Shown: positions 1-7,835, counted from the first letter of the stretch. The stretch is 64,000 nt of DNA from an uncultured Prevotellaceae bacterium (GCA_900319235.1 ONNR01000016.1:21836-85835), one strand, 5' to 3'. Translations and numbers: made by a program. The notes: generated by a model not told the origin, from the sequence alone.

Positions 1-667
1 TCCACGGCATCTTCCATTCGGGATGTTCGCCAAGCGGAAAGAACTCCCAGGGATGGAAATAGGTGTTGAAGTAGCCGTCATGTCCGACGATGCGATGAAG
101 CAGCGCCTTGTAGAGCCACAGCGGGAAGTTGTGAAGGGCGAGCCAGAACATGGGGATGCGAAACCAGGGCGACACCGAAGCAGGAATCTGCAGCAAACCC
201 TCTTCCATGAAAATGGTGCGTGGGGTGGTGAGGTGCATATAGCGTCCTGGGATGAAGGCCGGATTGAGAGAAGCGTTATAGACGTAGCCCTGTTGCTTCA
301 ACACCTGCAGATTGACGGGGAACATGCGGGGCTGGCGATAGCCCTTGATCTGGATGCCGAAGTCGGCTTCGAGTTTCTGTTTCGAAAGGATGACATGCTC
401 GGGCTTGGGTTCAAAGTGGTCGCAACCATGCGAGGCCACCTCGTGACCTTCGTCGATGATGCGTCGGATGATGTCGGGTGCGTTGGTAGCGAAGTTGGTG
501 GTGCAGAAGAAAGTGGCCCTTACGCCGCACTCCTTCAGACAGTCGAGGATGCGTGTGGTGCCGAAGCGCGACACCTTCATCGATTCGTCCATTGTAATCT
601 CGACACCATGTTCGCGAGGTACGTCGTACTCCTCGGTGTCGAAGCTCAGCATGATATTTTTGCTCAT
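1..667 (-). CDS. Polysaccharide deacetylase (NodB-homology family), C-terminus cut by window edge
   Basis: The complement strand reads from an ATG at 667 leftward off the window, so at least 222 residues are present and the end is missing. The start gives MSKNIMLSFDTEEYDVP, with the early SFDTEEYD acidic motif of NodB-type metal-dependent deacetylases. Next come a segment of the ATFFCT type, then EGHEVASHGCDH, which holds the two metal-binding histidines (H..xxH type), and later YRQPRMF, matching the third NodB motif. Such enzymes remove N- or O-acetyl groups from peptidoglycan, cell-wall or exported glycans. There is no obvious signal peptide, so the cytoplasm or inner-membrane face is possible. 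It has its own promoter (700-731) and is transcribed away from the esterase gene. Homologues occur in some flexirubin-type clusters, but unrelated genes separate it from the polyene-like cluster here. Confidence 0.85.
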   Translation of the reverse strand, partial: MSKNIMLSFDTEEYDVPREHGVEITMDESMKVSRFGTTRILDCLKECGVRATFFCTTNFATNAPDIIRRIIDEGHEVASHGCDHFEPKPEHVILSKQKLEADFGIQIKGYRQPRMFPVNLQVLKQQGYVYNASLNPAFIPGRYMHLTTPRTIFMEEGLLQIPASVSPWFRIPMFWLALHNFPLWLYKALLHRIVGHDGYFNTYFHPWEFFPLGEHPEWKMPW

Positions 668-699
668 GATTCTGTCAAGTCCATTGATTATTGTGCGTG

Positions 700-731
700 C
701 AAAGATAGCCTTTGTTGGCGAATAATCCAAA
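700..731 (-). promoter_or_regulatory. Bacteroidetes promoter for the deacetylase
   Basis: On the complement strand TTTG (728-731) is separated by 20 bases from TATCTTTG (700-707). The start codon follows 33 bases downstream. This is an exact match to the Bacteroidetes -33/-7 pattern, divergent from the promoter at 747-778. Confidence 0.8.
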
Positions 732-746
732 TTTTCGGAGAAATAA

Positions 747-778
747 TTTGGCAATATCGTTTTTTTTCGCTAAATTTG
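747..778 (+). promoter_or_regulatory. Bacteroidetes promoter for the esterase
   Basis: TTTG at 747-750, 20 bases, then TAAATTTG at 771-778. The esterase start codon lies 31 bases downstream. Confidence 0.8.
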
Positions 779-808
779 CGCCGCAAAATTTGAAAATTAA
801 CCAGTTAA

Positions 809-1741
809 ATGAATAAATTTATGAAATGGTCAGGCTGGTTGTTCCCTTTGGTCACGTCCGAGAGAAAGCGCATCCTGACCCTCTTTTTTGTGATATCGAT
901 GATGTTTGGATCATTGTCGGCACAACGCATGATAGCGCATCGCGGGACAGTGAAAGATGCCTATAACTTCTGGTTCTACGTTCCTCCGGTCATCGCACCG
1001 GCCGATAGCGCTGTGGTGCCACCCGTCGTTATCGATAGCATCAAGGGCGAGGAAGGTGACTTGATGGAAGCCATGGTTCGCAAGCCTTTGGTAATTTTCC
1101 TCCATGGTGCCAGCCTCAGAGGTCGCAACCTGTCGATGGTGCGCCGTTATGGTACCCTCGATGCCTTGTCGAAAGGTCTGAATCTCGATGCTTATGTTCT
1201 TGCACCGCAGCATCCTACAGGTGGTTGGCAGCCCGACCGTATCAATCGTTTGGTCGATTGGGCGTTGGAACGCTATGCCATCGACTCGACCCGTATCTAT
1301 GTGCTTGGTATGAGCATGGGAGGTTATGGAACCATCGACTATGCTGCTGCTTCGCCCAATCGCGTAGCTGCGGCCTTGGCTTTGTGCGGTGGTGATACTC
1401 CCAAGACGAACCATAAGAATCTCTTGAAGGTGCCGCTTTGCATCCTGCATGGTACCGCCGACCATTCGGTGCCGTGGGAAGCCTCGCAGCGTGTCGTTGA
1501 TAGTATGCGTGCCGTGGGTGATACCACACGACTCATCTATCGTCTGCTGCCGGGTCAGAATCACAGCATTTTGTCGCACTATTTTTACTTCAAGAGCGTA
1601 TATGATTGGCTGTTCCTGCATTCGACGACCGACAAGTGGCGTCCTGTTCGTCGCCGTTATAGCTTCATCGGGCAACTTGCCCAGAAGCATCCCAGTCCGT
1701 TTGAGAATAAGGATAAGCAGATTACGATTAAACAAGATTAA
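809..1741 (+). CDS. Secreted alpha/beta-hydrolase (esterase family)
   Basis: This 310-residue protein has a long N-terminal signal segment (hydrophobic core about residues 23-38, ending in a GSLSAQ cleavage-like site), so it is probably periplasmic or exported. The fold signature is clear: LVIFLHGAS forms the oxyanion-loop strand, GMSMGG contains nucleophile Ser169, HGTADHSVP supplies Asp218 and GQNHS supplies His252. This order is typical of PHB-depolymerase/esterase-D-like hydrolases that Bacteroidetes use on acetylated or feruloylated glycans; the substrate cannot be read from sequence. A second in-frame ATG at 821 could be the real start. Its stop codon is followed directly by a palindromic repeat element (1741-1920). 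Confidence 0.85.
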   Translation: MNKFMKWSGWLFPLVTSERKRILTLFFVISMMFGSLSAQRMIAHRGTVKDAYNFWFYVPPVIAPADSAVVPPVVIDSIKGEEGDLMEAMVRKPLVIFLHGASLRGRNLSMVRRYGTLDALSKGLNLDAYVLAPQHPTGGWQPDRINRLVDWALERYAIDSTRIYVLGMSMGGYGTIDYAAASPNRVAAALALCGGDTPKTNHKNLLKVPLCILHGTADHSVPWEASQRVVDSMRAVGDTTRLIYRLLPGQNHSILSHYFYFKSVYDWLFLHSTTDKWRPVRRRYSFIGQLAQKHPSPFENKDKQITIKQD

Positions 1742-1920
1742 AAGACCCCCTTGTTCCCCCTGCTTAGGGGGATAACCTGCTGGTCCGAGTTGGCTCCTTC
1801 CCCCAACATAGAGGATTACTTGCCTGTTTTGGCAAACATTTTCCCCCCGGCATAGAAGGATAATCTGCTCGTCTGGGCTAGCTTCTTCCCCCTAAGCAGG
1901 GGGATTAGAGGGGGTCTTTT
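1741..1920. repeat. C-rich palindromic element with inverted ends and three internal ~44-bp units
   Basis: The left end (1743-1772) has GACCCCC followed by the palindrome CCCCCTGCTTAGGGGG. The right end (1886-1920) is its inverse, ending in GGGGGTCTTTT. Between them are three imperfect tandem units starting near 1764, 1808 and 1852, each running from ATAG/TTAG-GGATAA to a CTTCCCCC-like end. Related copies lie at 50993-51078 and, in frame inside a ketosynthase gene, at 15902-15934. No transposase is present, so it resembles a REP/BIME or MITE-type repeat. Confidence 0.75.
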
Positions 1921-1931
1921 CCCAACTTACT

Positions 1932-2357
1932 ATGCACTACTTCAAGCATTATCCCTTCACGTGGTTCATCTTCGCCATTGTGATGATCCTGTCGTTCATG
2001 CCCGTTCCCGAGACGCCGCTGAGCGACGTGGCCTTTATCGACAAATGGACCCACATCGTGATGTACTTTGGCCAAGCTGGTGCCATCTGGCTCGATCATC
2101 TTCGTGTGCACGGGCTTCGTTTTTCGCCCATTCCTCATGGCTTGCGTGTCAGCGAACTTCGTCCGCGCAGATTGCGCATCGGAGCACTTTATCTCCCTTC
2201 GCTTTTAGGTGGCCTGGTGGAACTGGGACAAAGGTATTGTACCAACGGATTGCGCTCGGGCGACTGGATTGACTGGGTGGCCGACATCGTGGGCGTGCTG
2301 ATAGCCTGGGTGTTTTGTTTGGGTTATGTTCGACTTTTGGCAAACAAGAGGAGCTGA
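1932..2357 (+). CDS. VanZ-like membrane protein
   Basis: This 141-residue protein has a first membrane helix at about residues 8-24, then the VanZ-family signature DKWTHIVMYFG, a second hydrophobic block around GALYLPSLLGGLVELGQ, and a final helix after DWIDWVADIVGVLIAW. The conserved E..Q and D..D..AD residues are present. VanZ-like proteins are small integral membrane proteins, often of unknown role, some linked to teicoplanin resistance. Its ATG lies only 12 bases after the palindromic repeat and no clear promoter was found in front of it, so it may be read through from the esterase gene or from within the repeat. The stretch between helices 2 and 3 looks arginine-rich and loosely conserved. 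Confidence 0.75.
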   Translation: MHYFKHYPFTWFIFAIVMILSFMPVPETPLSDVAFIDKWTHIVMYFGQAGAIWLDHLRVHGLRFSPIPHGLRVSELRPRRLRIGALYLPSLLGGLVELGQRYCTNGLRSGDWIDWVADIVGVLIAWVFCLGYVRLLANKRS

Positions 2358-2363
2358 GATTCA

Positions 2364-2420
2364 AATAACAATTAATAATTAACAATTAACAATTGGGTTT
2401 TCAGTTAACAATTAACAAAT
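2364..2420. repeat. A/T-rich heptamer repeat (TTAACAA type)
   Basis: A run of near-perfect 7-bp units of the AATTAAC type lies between the VanZ gene and a terminator. The same simple repeat occurs at 7143-7190 and 25272-25320, always between genes. Confidence 0.7.
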
Positions 2421-2421
2421 A

Positions 2422-2453
2422 ACAAAGCCTTCTCCAAATAGGGAAGGCTTTGT
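2422..2453. terminator. Bidirectional terminator
   Basis: A perfect 11-bp stem (ACAAAGCCTTC at 2422-2432 with its complement at 2443-2453) has a 10-base loop. It lies between the convergent VanZ and porin genes. Confidence 0.75.
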
Positions 2454-2491
2454 CGTAAGTTTAGTATAGTGAATGAGTAGTTTGGGACAAA

Positions 2492-3940
2492 TTAGAACTC
2501 GAAGTTGACGCCAATGCCGAATACGCGGTTGGTGCGGCTGTAGGTGTCAGTCTTGGTGAGGCCTGGAGCAAGATAGTTCTGGGTCTCGACGGTGCGATCC
2601 TCGTAGAAGGTCTTCATGTAGGCGAGGTCGAGGTTGAGTTTGCTGGTGAGGCGAACGCGTGCACCGAAGCCCATGCTGTTCGAGCTGGTGACGAACGAGA
2701 GGTCGTTCATGTAAGCATCGCTCAGACCATACTGAGTGCGGCAATAGCCACCACTGACGGTCACCCACTTGTTGATTTCCCACTCTGCACCTGCGGTGAT
2801 CTCCCATGTGTCATTGTCGATGAGGTCCTGCTTGTTGCCATAGACGGTGGCCTGCTTGTCGCCATACCAGTGGTAGCCGGCACGCAGACGAACTGCATCG
2901 ATGGGGCGGTATTCAACACCAGCAGTGAGGAGCGAAGGAACATCGGAAGCAATCTTGGTGCCATCGGCGAACTGGCCGAGAGTAGCATTCGAAGCAGCGG
3001 TCTGAGAGGTGAATTCGTTCATTTCCGACTTGTTCTCAACGCGCAGACGGGTCTTGAACTCATACTTGGCAGCCACGTTCCAATGCTCGTTGATGCGCCA
3101 ATCGATGCCCAGGACGGGAGTGAATCCGATGCCGGTCTGGTCGGCATTGAGTGAAAGTTCGCTGCCTGCCACCTGCTGGTCAACGGGCTGCTGGGTCAAG
3201 GGGTTGTTGTAGTAAGCGTGGATGTCCTCTACCCAGCCATTGTAGTTGTTGCTGGCATAGACGGCACGTGCACCAAGGAAGAGGGCGAGGTCCTCCATAG
3301 GCTTATAGGTGGCACCCACAGTGAAGCAGAAGTGATACTGGCGACCCTTGAGGTAGGAGTTCACGCTGTAACCCTGGTAGGCTTTTTGTGCCATAGCCTG
3401 AGCCTGGGTCATGGCCGTGGCCTGATCCATACCCTGGCCAATCAAGGCAGGAGCGATGGCTTTGGTGAGGCTGGTGAGCACCTCGCTGTAGATCTTGGCA
3501 GCATACATGCTCTCGAAAGTACCCAGACCATTGTCAAACTCGCACTTGCCGCCGCCACCGCCGATGGCGAAGTTGGCATTGACGCTCCACTTCTCCCAGT
3601 TATACGAGAACTGGAAACTTGGAATGATGGGTGCGTTGGCCTCGCCGTGGAACAGGCGGGTTGCATTTGGGTCCTTGTGGCTGTATTGCATCAGCGGGAA
3701 GGTGGTCTCGATGTCACGATCCTGCTTTGCGCTCTGGATGTTGAGGCTGAAATGGTAGCCAGGGGCAAGGAATGCAGTACCTGCGGGATTCATATAAAGG
3801 CCAGTGATGTCGATGATGGCCTCTTGGCTCAGCTGGCGAAGGTAGGCAGCATTCTGGTTGGTGTTGGTGGTAAGGCCACCTGCTAAAAGTGTGGCGCTTG
3901 GAATCAAGGCGATCAGCGCCGAAAGAATTCTCTTTTTCAT
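2492..3940 (-). CDS. FadL/TodX-type outer-membrane transport protein (OmpP1 family)
   Basis: This 482-residue protein starts with a signal peptide (MKKRILSALIALIPSATLLA, cleavage near residue 21). The mature start GGLTTNTNQNAAYLRQLSQ, followed shortly by LYMNPAGTAFL, is typical of FadL-like proteins: an N-terminal hatch with an NPA motif. The rest alternates aromatic and polar residues as in a beta-barrel and ends in GVNFEF, whose terminal phenylalanine suits BAM insertion. Members carry long-chain fatty acids or other hydrophobic molecules across the outer membrane; the ligand here is unknown. Residues about 90-200 hold an alanine/glutamine/methionine-rich stretch (QAMAQKAYQ) that looks like a surface loop or helix. 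It is a single-gene unit facing leftward. Confidence 0.85.
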   Translation of the reverse strand: MKKRILSALIALIPSATLLAGGLTTNTNQNAAYLRQLSQEAIIDITGLYMNPAGTAFLAPGYHFSLNIQSAKQDRDIETTFPLMQYSHKDPNATRLFHGEANAPIIPSFQFSYNWEKWSVNANFAIGGGGGKCEFDNGLGTFESMYAAKIYSEVLTSLTKAIAPALIGQGMDQATAMTQAQAMAQKAYQGYSVNSYLKGRQYHFCFTVGATYKPMEDLALFLGARAVYASNNYNGWVEDIHAYYNNPLTQQPVDQQVAGSELSLNADQTGIGFTPVLGIDWRINEHWNVAAKYEFKTRLRVENKSEMNEFTSQTAASNATLGQFADGTKIASDVPSLLTAGVEYRPIDAVRLRAGYHWYGDKQATVYGNKQDLIDNDTWEITAGAEWEINKWVTVSGGYCRTQYGLSDAYMNDLSFVTSSNSMGFGARVRLTSKLNLDLAYMKTFYEDRTVETQNYLAPGLTKTDTYSRTNRVFGIGVNFEF

Positions 3941-4017
3941 ATTTAAATATAGTAGTTTTGGGTTTCGTTTTCGGGTTTTGCGTCCAAATTATGAACAAAA
4001 TGACCTGAAAACCGCTG

Positions 4018-4049
4018 CAAAGGTATAGCATTTGGGGGAATTGACCAAC
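4018..4049 (-). promoter_or_regulatory. Probable promoter for the FadL-type porin
   Basis: On the complement strand GTTG (4046-4049), 20 bases, then TACCTTTG (4018-4025). The -33 element has one mismatch. Confidence 0.6.
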
Positions 4050-4148
4050 AAAAAACGGGAGTTTTTGCACAAAATGGCATAGTTTGGGCATTCTTTTTGC
4101 CTAAAACTGCACATTTGAGCAGATTGTGTGCATCGTTTTTTACAAAAA

Positions 4149-4180
4149 TTTGGAAAAATAGATAATAATCGTTAACTTTG
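4149..4180 (+). promoter_or_regulatory. Promoter for the cyclophilin gene
   Basis: TTTG at 4149-4152, 20 bases, TAACTTTG at 4173-4180. The ATG follows at 4200. Confidence 0.8.
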
Positions 4181-4199
4181 CGCCCAAAAACTTTAAGAT

Positions 4200-4910
4200 A
4201 TGAAAAATATTCTCCTTTTGTTGGCGTTCATCACGCTTGCTACAGTGGGTATGGCTCAAAAGAATCAGGATGCTAAGTCGCGTGCGGAAGTGACCATTCA
4301 GACTACGCAGGGCAAGATTGTCGTGGCGCTTTCGAACGAGACGCCCTTGCATCGCGACAACTTCCTGGCTCAGGTGCGTCGCGGTTATTACGATGGCCTG
4401 CTCTTCCATCGCATCATCGCTTCGTTCATGATACAGTGCGGCGATTCGACAAGCCGCGACGTCAAGGCACAGGAGTTCACCAACGCACGTGGCGACGACC
4501 CTTACAGGATACCAGCTGAGATACGTTTCCCGCAGTTGTTCCATCGTCGCGGTGCTTTGGCAGCAGCCCGTCAGGGCGACCATATCAACCCTGAACGCAA
4601 GAGTTCGCCCTATGAATTCTACATCGTTTGGGGCAAATACTTCGGACCACGTGAGATGCAGGCCGAACAGGAAAAGGTGTTGGAACGCGAAGATTCGACA
4701 CGCCATTTCACCTATCCACAGGAGGTGATCGATGCCTACGAGATCGATGGAGGCACGCCGCATCTCGACAACGAATATACGGTGTTTGGCGAGGTCATCA
4801 AGGGGCTCGATGTGGTAGGACAAATACAGGCGGCCAAGACTGATAGTCTCGACCGCCCGTTGAAGGAAATTCGCATCAAGAAGGCCTGGGTCTCCAAAGA
4901 GAGGTTATGA
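4200..4910 (+). CDS. Periplasmic cyclophilin-type peptidyl-prolyl isomerase
   Basis: This 236-residue protein has a signal peptide (MKNILLLLAFITLATVGMAQ, cleavage about residue 19). The cyclophilin core is easy to follow: VTIQTTQGKIVVAL, then RDNFLAQVRRGYYDGLLFHRII with the catalytic F-H-R segment, then SFMIQCGD, a GALAAAR stretch and the terminal YTVFGEVIKGLDVV. The enzyme catalyses cis-trans isomerisation of prolyl bonds during folding of exported proteins. A block of about 60 residues (roughly 125-185) is inserted between the AAAR and LDNEYTVFG segments, a feature of many Bacteroidetes secreted cyclophilins. The gene stands alone and converges with the DUF4286/tsaE pair; a decamer repeat begins at its stop codon. 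Confidence 0.9.
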   Translation: MKNILLLLAFITLATVGMAQKNQDAKSRAEVTIQTTQGKIVVALSNETPLHRDNFLAQVRRGYYDGLLFHRIIASFMIQCGDSTSRDVKAQEFTNARGDDPYRIPAEIRFPQLFHRRGALAAARQGDHINPERKSSPYEFYIVWGKYFGPREMQAEQEKVLEREDSTRHFTYPQEVIDAYEIDGGTPHLDNEYTVFGEVIKGLDVVGQIQAAKTDSLDRPLKEIRIKKAWVSKERL

Positions 4911-4911
4911 G

Positions 4912-4965
4912 GGGGATCTGAGGGGTTCTGAAGGGTTCTGAAGGGTTCTGATGGGTTCTGATTGG
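4912..4965. repeat. Decamer repeat array, GGGTTCTGAA type
   Basis: Five to six tandem copies of a 10-bp unit (GGGTTCTGAA with variants) start right after the cyclophilin stop codon. An inverted counterpart follows at 5021-5051. Confidence 0.85.
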
Positions 4966-5020
4966 TTGCTTCCTTTGGGGCGCGCGAGCAGAGCTCGGAG
5001 CAAGGGGTAATACCTTTCGA

Positions 5021-5051
5021 TCTTTTCAGAACATTTCAGAACTATTCAGAA
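5021..5051. repeat. Inverted decamer repeat array, TTCAGAACNN type
   Basis: Three 10-bp units of the TTTTCAGAAC type, in the opposite orientation to 4912-4965. The array overlaps the last codons of the DUF4286 gene. Confidence 0.8.
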
Positions 5052-5371
5052 CCAACAACCTTTTCCGTCACATCCTTCATCGATGTAGAGAACATCAGGA
5101 CCTTTTCGCCGAACTGCTGGTGGAAATTCGATTCGAGGGTACGCCCCGTTTCGAGTTTCCACTTTTTCAGTATCTTCACATCTTCCACTTCGCACATCAG
5201 GGCATAGCCGAAGAGGTTGTCGCCCACTTCGGTGAGTAGTCTGACGAAACGCGGGTTTTGAAGCAGCCCGTCGCGGATGGCAGCGGGGACATAAACGTCG
5301 CGCATGTAGGTCAGGAACGGACTGAGGTTGTTCTCGCCCTCCACGTGGAAGGTTGTGTTGTAGATCAGCAT
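5042..5371 (-). CDS. DUF4286 family protein
   Basis: This 109-residue cytoplasmic protein begins MLIYNTTFHVEGE and contains YMRDVYVPAA and a central ALMCEVEDV stretch, matching the Bacteroidetes DUF4286 family (small alpha/beta protein, function unknown). It starts one base after the tsaE stop codon, so the two are almost certainly co-transcribed and perhaps translationally coupled. The last residues overlap the repeat array at 5021-5051, so the C-terminus (EKVVGSE) is partly encoded by repeat sequence. No catalytic motif is visible. Confidence 0.75.
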   Translation of the reverse strand: MLIYNTTFHVEGENNLSPFLTYMRDVYVPAAIRDGLLQNPRFVRLLTEVGDNLFGYALMCEVEDVKILKKWKLETGRTLESNFHQQFGEKVLMFSTSMKDVTEKVVGSE

Positions 5372-5372
5372 C

Positions 5373-5789
5373 TTATTCCCAGGTTATGGTTCGGCTGCCA
5401 TCTTCGCCCACGGTGATATTCACATGGACGGTGTCGCCGGGGAGGAGGTCCTCGACGATGTCTGGCCATTCGATGAAGCAAAGGGCCGACGACTCCATAT
5501 AGTCCTCAAAACCAAGGTCCATGGCCTCCTCGACCTTCTTCAAACGGTAGCAGTCGAAGTGATAGATGAGCTCGGCAGTAGTGGCCGAACGATACTCATT
5601 GACGATGGCAAAAGTGGGCGAATTCACTTCGTCCTCCACTCCAAGCACCAGGCAAAGTGCCTTGATGAATGTGGTCTTGCCGGCTCCCATCTCGCCATGG
5701 AAGGCAAACACGGTGCGGTCGTCCATTGCAGCCACGAAGTCGTGGGCAGCCTGAGGCAGTGCCTCAAGATTTGGTACGTTTAATGTCAT
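5373..5789 (-). CDS. tsaE: tRNA threonylcarbamoyladenosine biosynthesis ATPase TsaE
   Basis: This 138-residue protein has a Walker A motif, [10 protein letters not shown] (residues 31-40), the TsaE signature [10 protein letters not shown], a conserved FDCYRL segment and a late FIEWP motif. TsaE works with TsaB and TsaD to place threonylcarbamoyl on A37 of ANN-decoding tRNAs; its ATPase activity resets the TsaBD complex. The length is normal for the family. It is followed at one base by the DUF4286 gene. Decamer repeats fill the space between it and the upstream YggS gene. Confidence 0.93.
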   Translation of the reverse strand: MTLNVPNLEALPQAAHDFVAAMDDRTVFAFHGEMGAGKTTFIKALCLVLGVEDEVNSPTFAIVNEYRSATTAELIYHFDCYRLKKVEEAMDLGFEDYMESSALCFIEWPDIVEDLLPGDTVHVNITVGEDGSRTITWE

Positions 5790-5799
5790 ATTTTACGGA

Positions 5800-5853
5800 T
5801 ATAATTAAGGGATATTTGGGGATATTAAAGGATATTAAGGGATATTTGGGGAC
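5800..5853. repeat. Decamer repeat array, GGATATTAAG type
   Basis: About five tandem 10-bp units alternate between GGATATTAAG and GGATATTTGG. The same unit occurs inside the ketosynthase gene at 13755-13805. Confidence 0.85.
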
Positions 5854-5892
5854 GATAGTGTCACCTGTCGAAAATGGGACTCAAAAAACATA

Positions 5893-5942
5893 CGTCCCTT
5901 AGCATCCCTTAGCATCCCTTAGAATCTCTAGGAATCCCTTAG
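5893..5942. repeat. Decamer repeat array, AGCATCCCTT type
   Basis: Five 10-bp units of CCCTTAGCAT or close variants, in the inverse sense to 5800-5853. The array ends at the stop codon of the YggS gene. Confidence 0.85.
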
Positions 5943-5944
5943 TG

Positions 5945-6652
5945 TCAATATTCCCGATGTCCGAAGATCGAGGTCCCGATGCGGACCATGTTCGAGCCTT
6001 CCTCGATGGCAACCTTATAGTCGTCGCTCATGCCGAACGAGAGGATGTTGAACTGTTCGGACGAGATGCCCTGCTTGTTCAAAGGTCCATCGAGCAGAGC
6101 TTGATGACAAGCCTTGATCTGACGAAACTCCCTGCGCCATTGGTCGGCATCATCGACAAACGAGGCCATACCCATCACGCCGCGCAAACGCACGTGGGGC
6201 CAACGCTCGCTGACGTTGACGCTTTCGAGCAGCGACAGGACTTCGTCGGGAGTGAAGCCCGACTTCGTCTCTTCCTGTGCTACATGCAGTTGCAGCAGCA
6301 CGTCGATGCACGTATTGCCGAACCTTGCCATGCGCTCACTTTCGAAACGCACAGCCTGGCGCTCCACCTCATCGAGCAGACGCTCTGAGTCGATCGATTG
6401 GATAAGGCTCACGTAGGGGGCGATGTACTTCACCTTGTTGGTCTGCAAATGTCCGATGAAGTGCCACTCGATGTCGTTGGGCAAAGCAGCAACCTTGACC
6501 TTGAACTCGTTCTCACGACTTTCGCCGAAGATGCGCTGTCCGGCATCGTATGCCTCCTGCAAAGCTTCGACAGGGTGGAACTTGCTCACGGCCACCAGCG
6601 TCACGCCCTCAGGGATGGTGGCGCGTACATTTGTCAGATTCTCCTTGACCAT
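5945..6652 (-). CDS. YggS/PLPBP family pyridoxal-phosphate homeostasis protein
   Basis: This 235-residue protein has the fold-type III PLP barrel of the YggS family. VAVSKFHP holds the PLP lysine (Lys24), followed by FGESRENE, WHFIGHLQTNK, a substrate-free active-site region, RGVMGM and the late phosphate-binding LSFGMSDDY and RIGTSIFG segments. These proteins bind PLP and balance B6 vitamers and amino-acid pools; no catalytic reaction is established. Family length is normal. It is on the same strand as tsaE and DUF4494, but repeat arrays at 5800-5942 break the spacing, so co-transcription with tsaE is uncertain. Confidence 0.92.
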   Translation of the reverse strand: MVKENLTNVRATIPEGVTLVAVSKFHPVEALQEAYDAGQRIFGESRENEFKVKVAALPNDIEWHFIGHLQTNKVKYIAPYVSLIQSIDSERLLDEVERQAVRFESERMARFGNTCIDVLLQLHVAQEETKSGFTPDEVLSLLESVNVSERWPHVRLRGVMGMASFVDDADQWRREFRQIKACHQALLDGPLNKQGISSEQFNILSFGMSDDYKVAIEEGSNMVRIGTSIFGHREY

Positions 6653-6662
6653 GGATTATTGT

Positions 6663-6678
6663 ATAGAGGGGGTCTTTT
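6663..6678. repeat. Solo half-end of the C-rich palindromic element
   Basis: TAGAGGGGGTCTTTT matches the right end of the element at 1741-1920. It sits between the DUF4494 and YggS genes without the palindromic core. Confidence 0.5.
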
Positions 6679-6680
6679 GT

Positions 6681-7136
6681 TTATTGTTGTTCTTTCACCT
6701 CCTTCACCTCGAGGCCATAGACGTCCATGAGGGTGGTCTCGGCGATGGTGTTGATCTCCCAGTCGCTCATCGTGCCCTTCATGCCGTCGTTGAGGTTCTT
6801 CACAGCCTCTTGGAACGAACGAGCCTGCACGAGCATGGTGCTGGCCGACTTCTTCTCGAGGCCCGACTTCTCGTCGAGGGTGATGAACATCACCTTGCAG
6901 CGATACCACTTGTCGCCATCGGGATCCTGGAAGAGTTCAGAGATGCGTGCCTTCTTCACGGCAGTCACCTCAAACTCGCCACTGATGAATGGGGTCATTT
7001 CCTCGATGATGCGGGCTTCGGCGTCGGTGAAGGTCATTGCATCGACGAGGTATGCCTCGGTTACTTTCTTCTGTGTTCCGGTTTCGAGTGTCTTCTCATA
7101 TTTTACCTTGCACTCAAACCAATTGTTCATTGCCAT
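6681..7136 (-). CDS. DUF4494 domain protein
   Basis: This 151-residue acidic protein starts MAMNNWFECKVKYEKT and carries the paired strand pattern WFECKVKYE / WYRCKVMFITLDE typical of DUF4494, a Bacteroidetes family of unknown function. It has no signal peptide, membrane helix or catalytic motif. It lies between engB (26 bases upstream across a heptamer repeat) and the YggS gene on the same strand, and may share the engB promoter at 7804-7835. A role cannot be assigned from sequence. Confidence 0.75.
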   Translation of the reverse strand: MAMNNWFECKVKYEKTLETGTQKKVTEAYLVDAMTFTDAEARIIEEMTPFISGEFEVTAVKKARISELFQDPDGDKWYRCKVMFITLDEKSGLEKKSASTMLVQARSFQEAVKNLNDGMKGTMSDWEINTIAETTLMDVYGLEVKEVKEQQ

Positions 7137-7142
7137 ATCTTA

Positions 7143-7190
7143 AAAGAATTAATTGTTAATTGTTAACTGTTAATTTTTAATTGTTTATTA
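7143..7190. repeat. A/T-rich heptamer repeat
   Basis: TTAATTG/TTAACTG units with a 7-bp period fill the short engB-DUF4494 gap and run into the 3' end of engB. Confidence 0.65.
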
Positions 7191-7771
7191 ACACTCTCAA
7201 TATAGTCGAGCAGTTCGTCGCGGCCCGTTCCCTTTTCGGCGCTAGTGGCAAAGATGGGGGGCAGTTCCTCCCAATCCTGCATCAGACGTTCCTTGTAAGC
7301 CTTGAGGTTCATGGCCCACTGTCGCTGGCTCAGTTTGTCAAGTTTGGTGAAGACGATGGCGAAGGGGATGCCGTTTTCGGCAAGCATCGCCATGAATTCC
7401 AGGTCGATCTTCTGCGGCTCGTGTCGGCTGTCGATGAGGAGCATGAGGCAGGTGAGCTGCTGTCGGCCCATGATGTAGCCGTTGATGAGGCGGTTGAGTT
7501 TCTCCAGTCCCGTCTTTCCGATGCGGGCATAGCCATAGCCCGGCAGATCCACGATGTACCACTCGTCGTTGATGTTGAAGTGGTTGATGAGCAGCGTCTT
7601 GCCCGGCTTCGACGAAGTTTTTGCCAAACCCTTGCGCTGGGTCAGCATGTTGATGAGGCTTGACTTGCCCACATTCGAGCGGCCTATGAAGGCATACTCC
7701 GGCAATTTCGTGTCGGGACACTTGCGCCAATCGGTGTTGCTGATGACGTATTCAGCCTTCTTGATGTCCAT
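7163..7771 (-). CDS. engB: Ribosome-biogenesis GTPase EngB (YihA/YsxC)
   Basis: With the start at 7771 the protein is 202 residues. A longer reading frame opens upstream, but the promoter -7 element (7804-7811) lies inside it, so MDIKKAEY is the likely N-terminus. G motifs are complete: GRSNVGKSS (30-38), the switch region with [16 protein letters not shown] (G3), TKLDK (G4) and SAEKGTG (G5). EngB assists late assembly of the large ribosomal subunit and is usually essential. The gene is preceded by a strong promoter divergent from that of yidC and is probably followed by the DUF4494 gene in one transcript. Confidence 0.93.
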   Translation of the reverse strand: MDIKKAEYVISNTDWRKCPDTKLPEYAFIGRSNVGKSSLINMLTQRKGLAKTSSKPGKTLLINHFNINDEWYIVDLPGYGYARIGKTGLEKLNRLINGYIMGRQQLTCLMLLIDSRHEPQKIDLEFMAMLAENGIPFAIVFTKLDKLSQRQWAMNLKAYKERLMQDWEELPPIFATSAEKGTGRDELLDYIESVNKQLKINS

Positions 7772-7803
7772 AAATATACTATTAAAATGTAATTTCGCGG
7801 GCG

Positions 7804-7835
7804 CAAAGATAAGACAAATTTTCCGAATACCCAAA
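7804..7835 (-). promoter_or_regulatory. Promoter for engB
   Basis: On the complement strand TTTG (7832-7835), 20 bases, TATCTTTG (7804-7811). This decides the engB start, because the longer reading frame would begin at or upstream of the promoter. Confidence 0.82.

Noticed and set aside
23..793. 256-residue rightward open frame at the window start
   Set aside because: It is the mirror of the deacetylase gene, which has clear NodB motifs and a promoter on the other strand.
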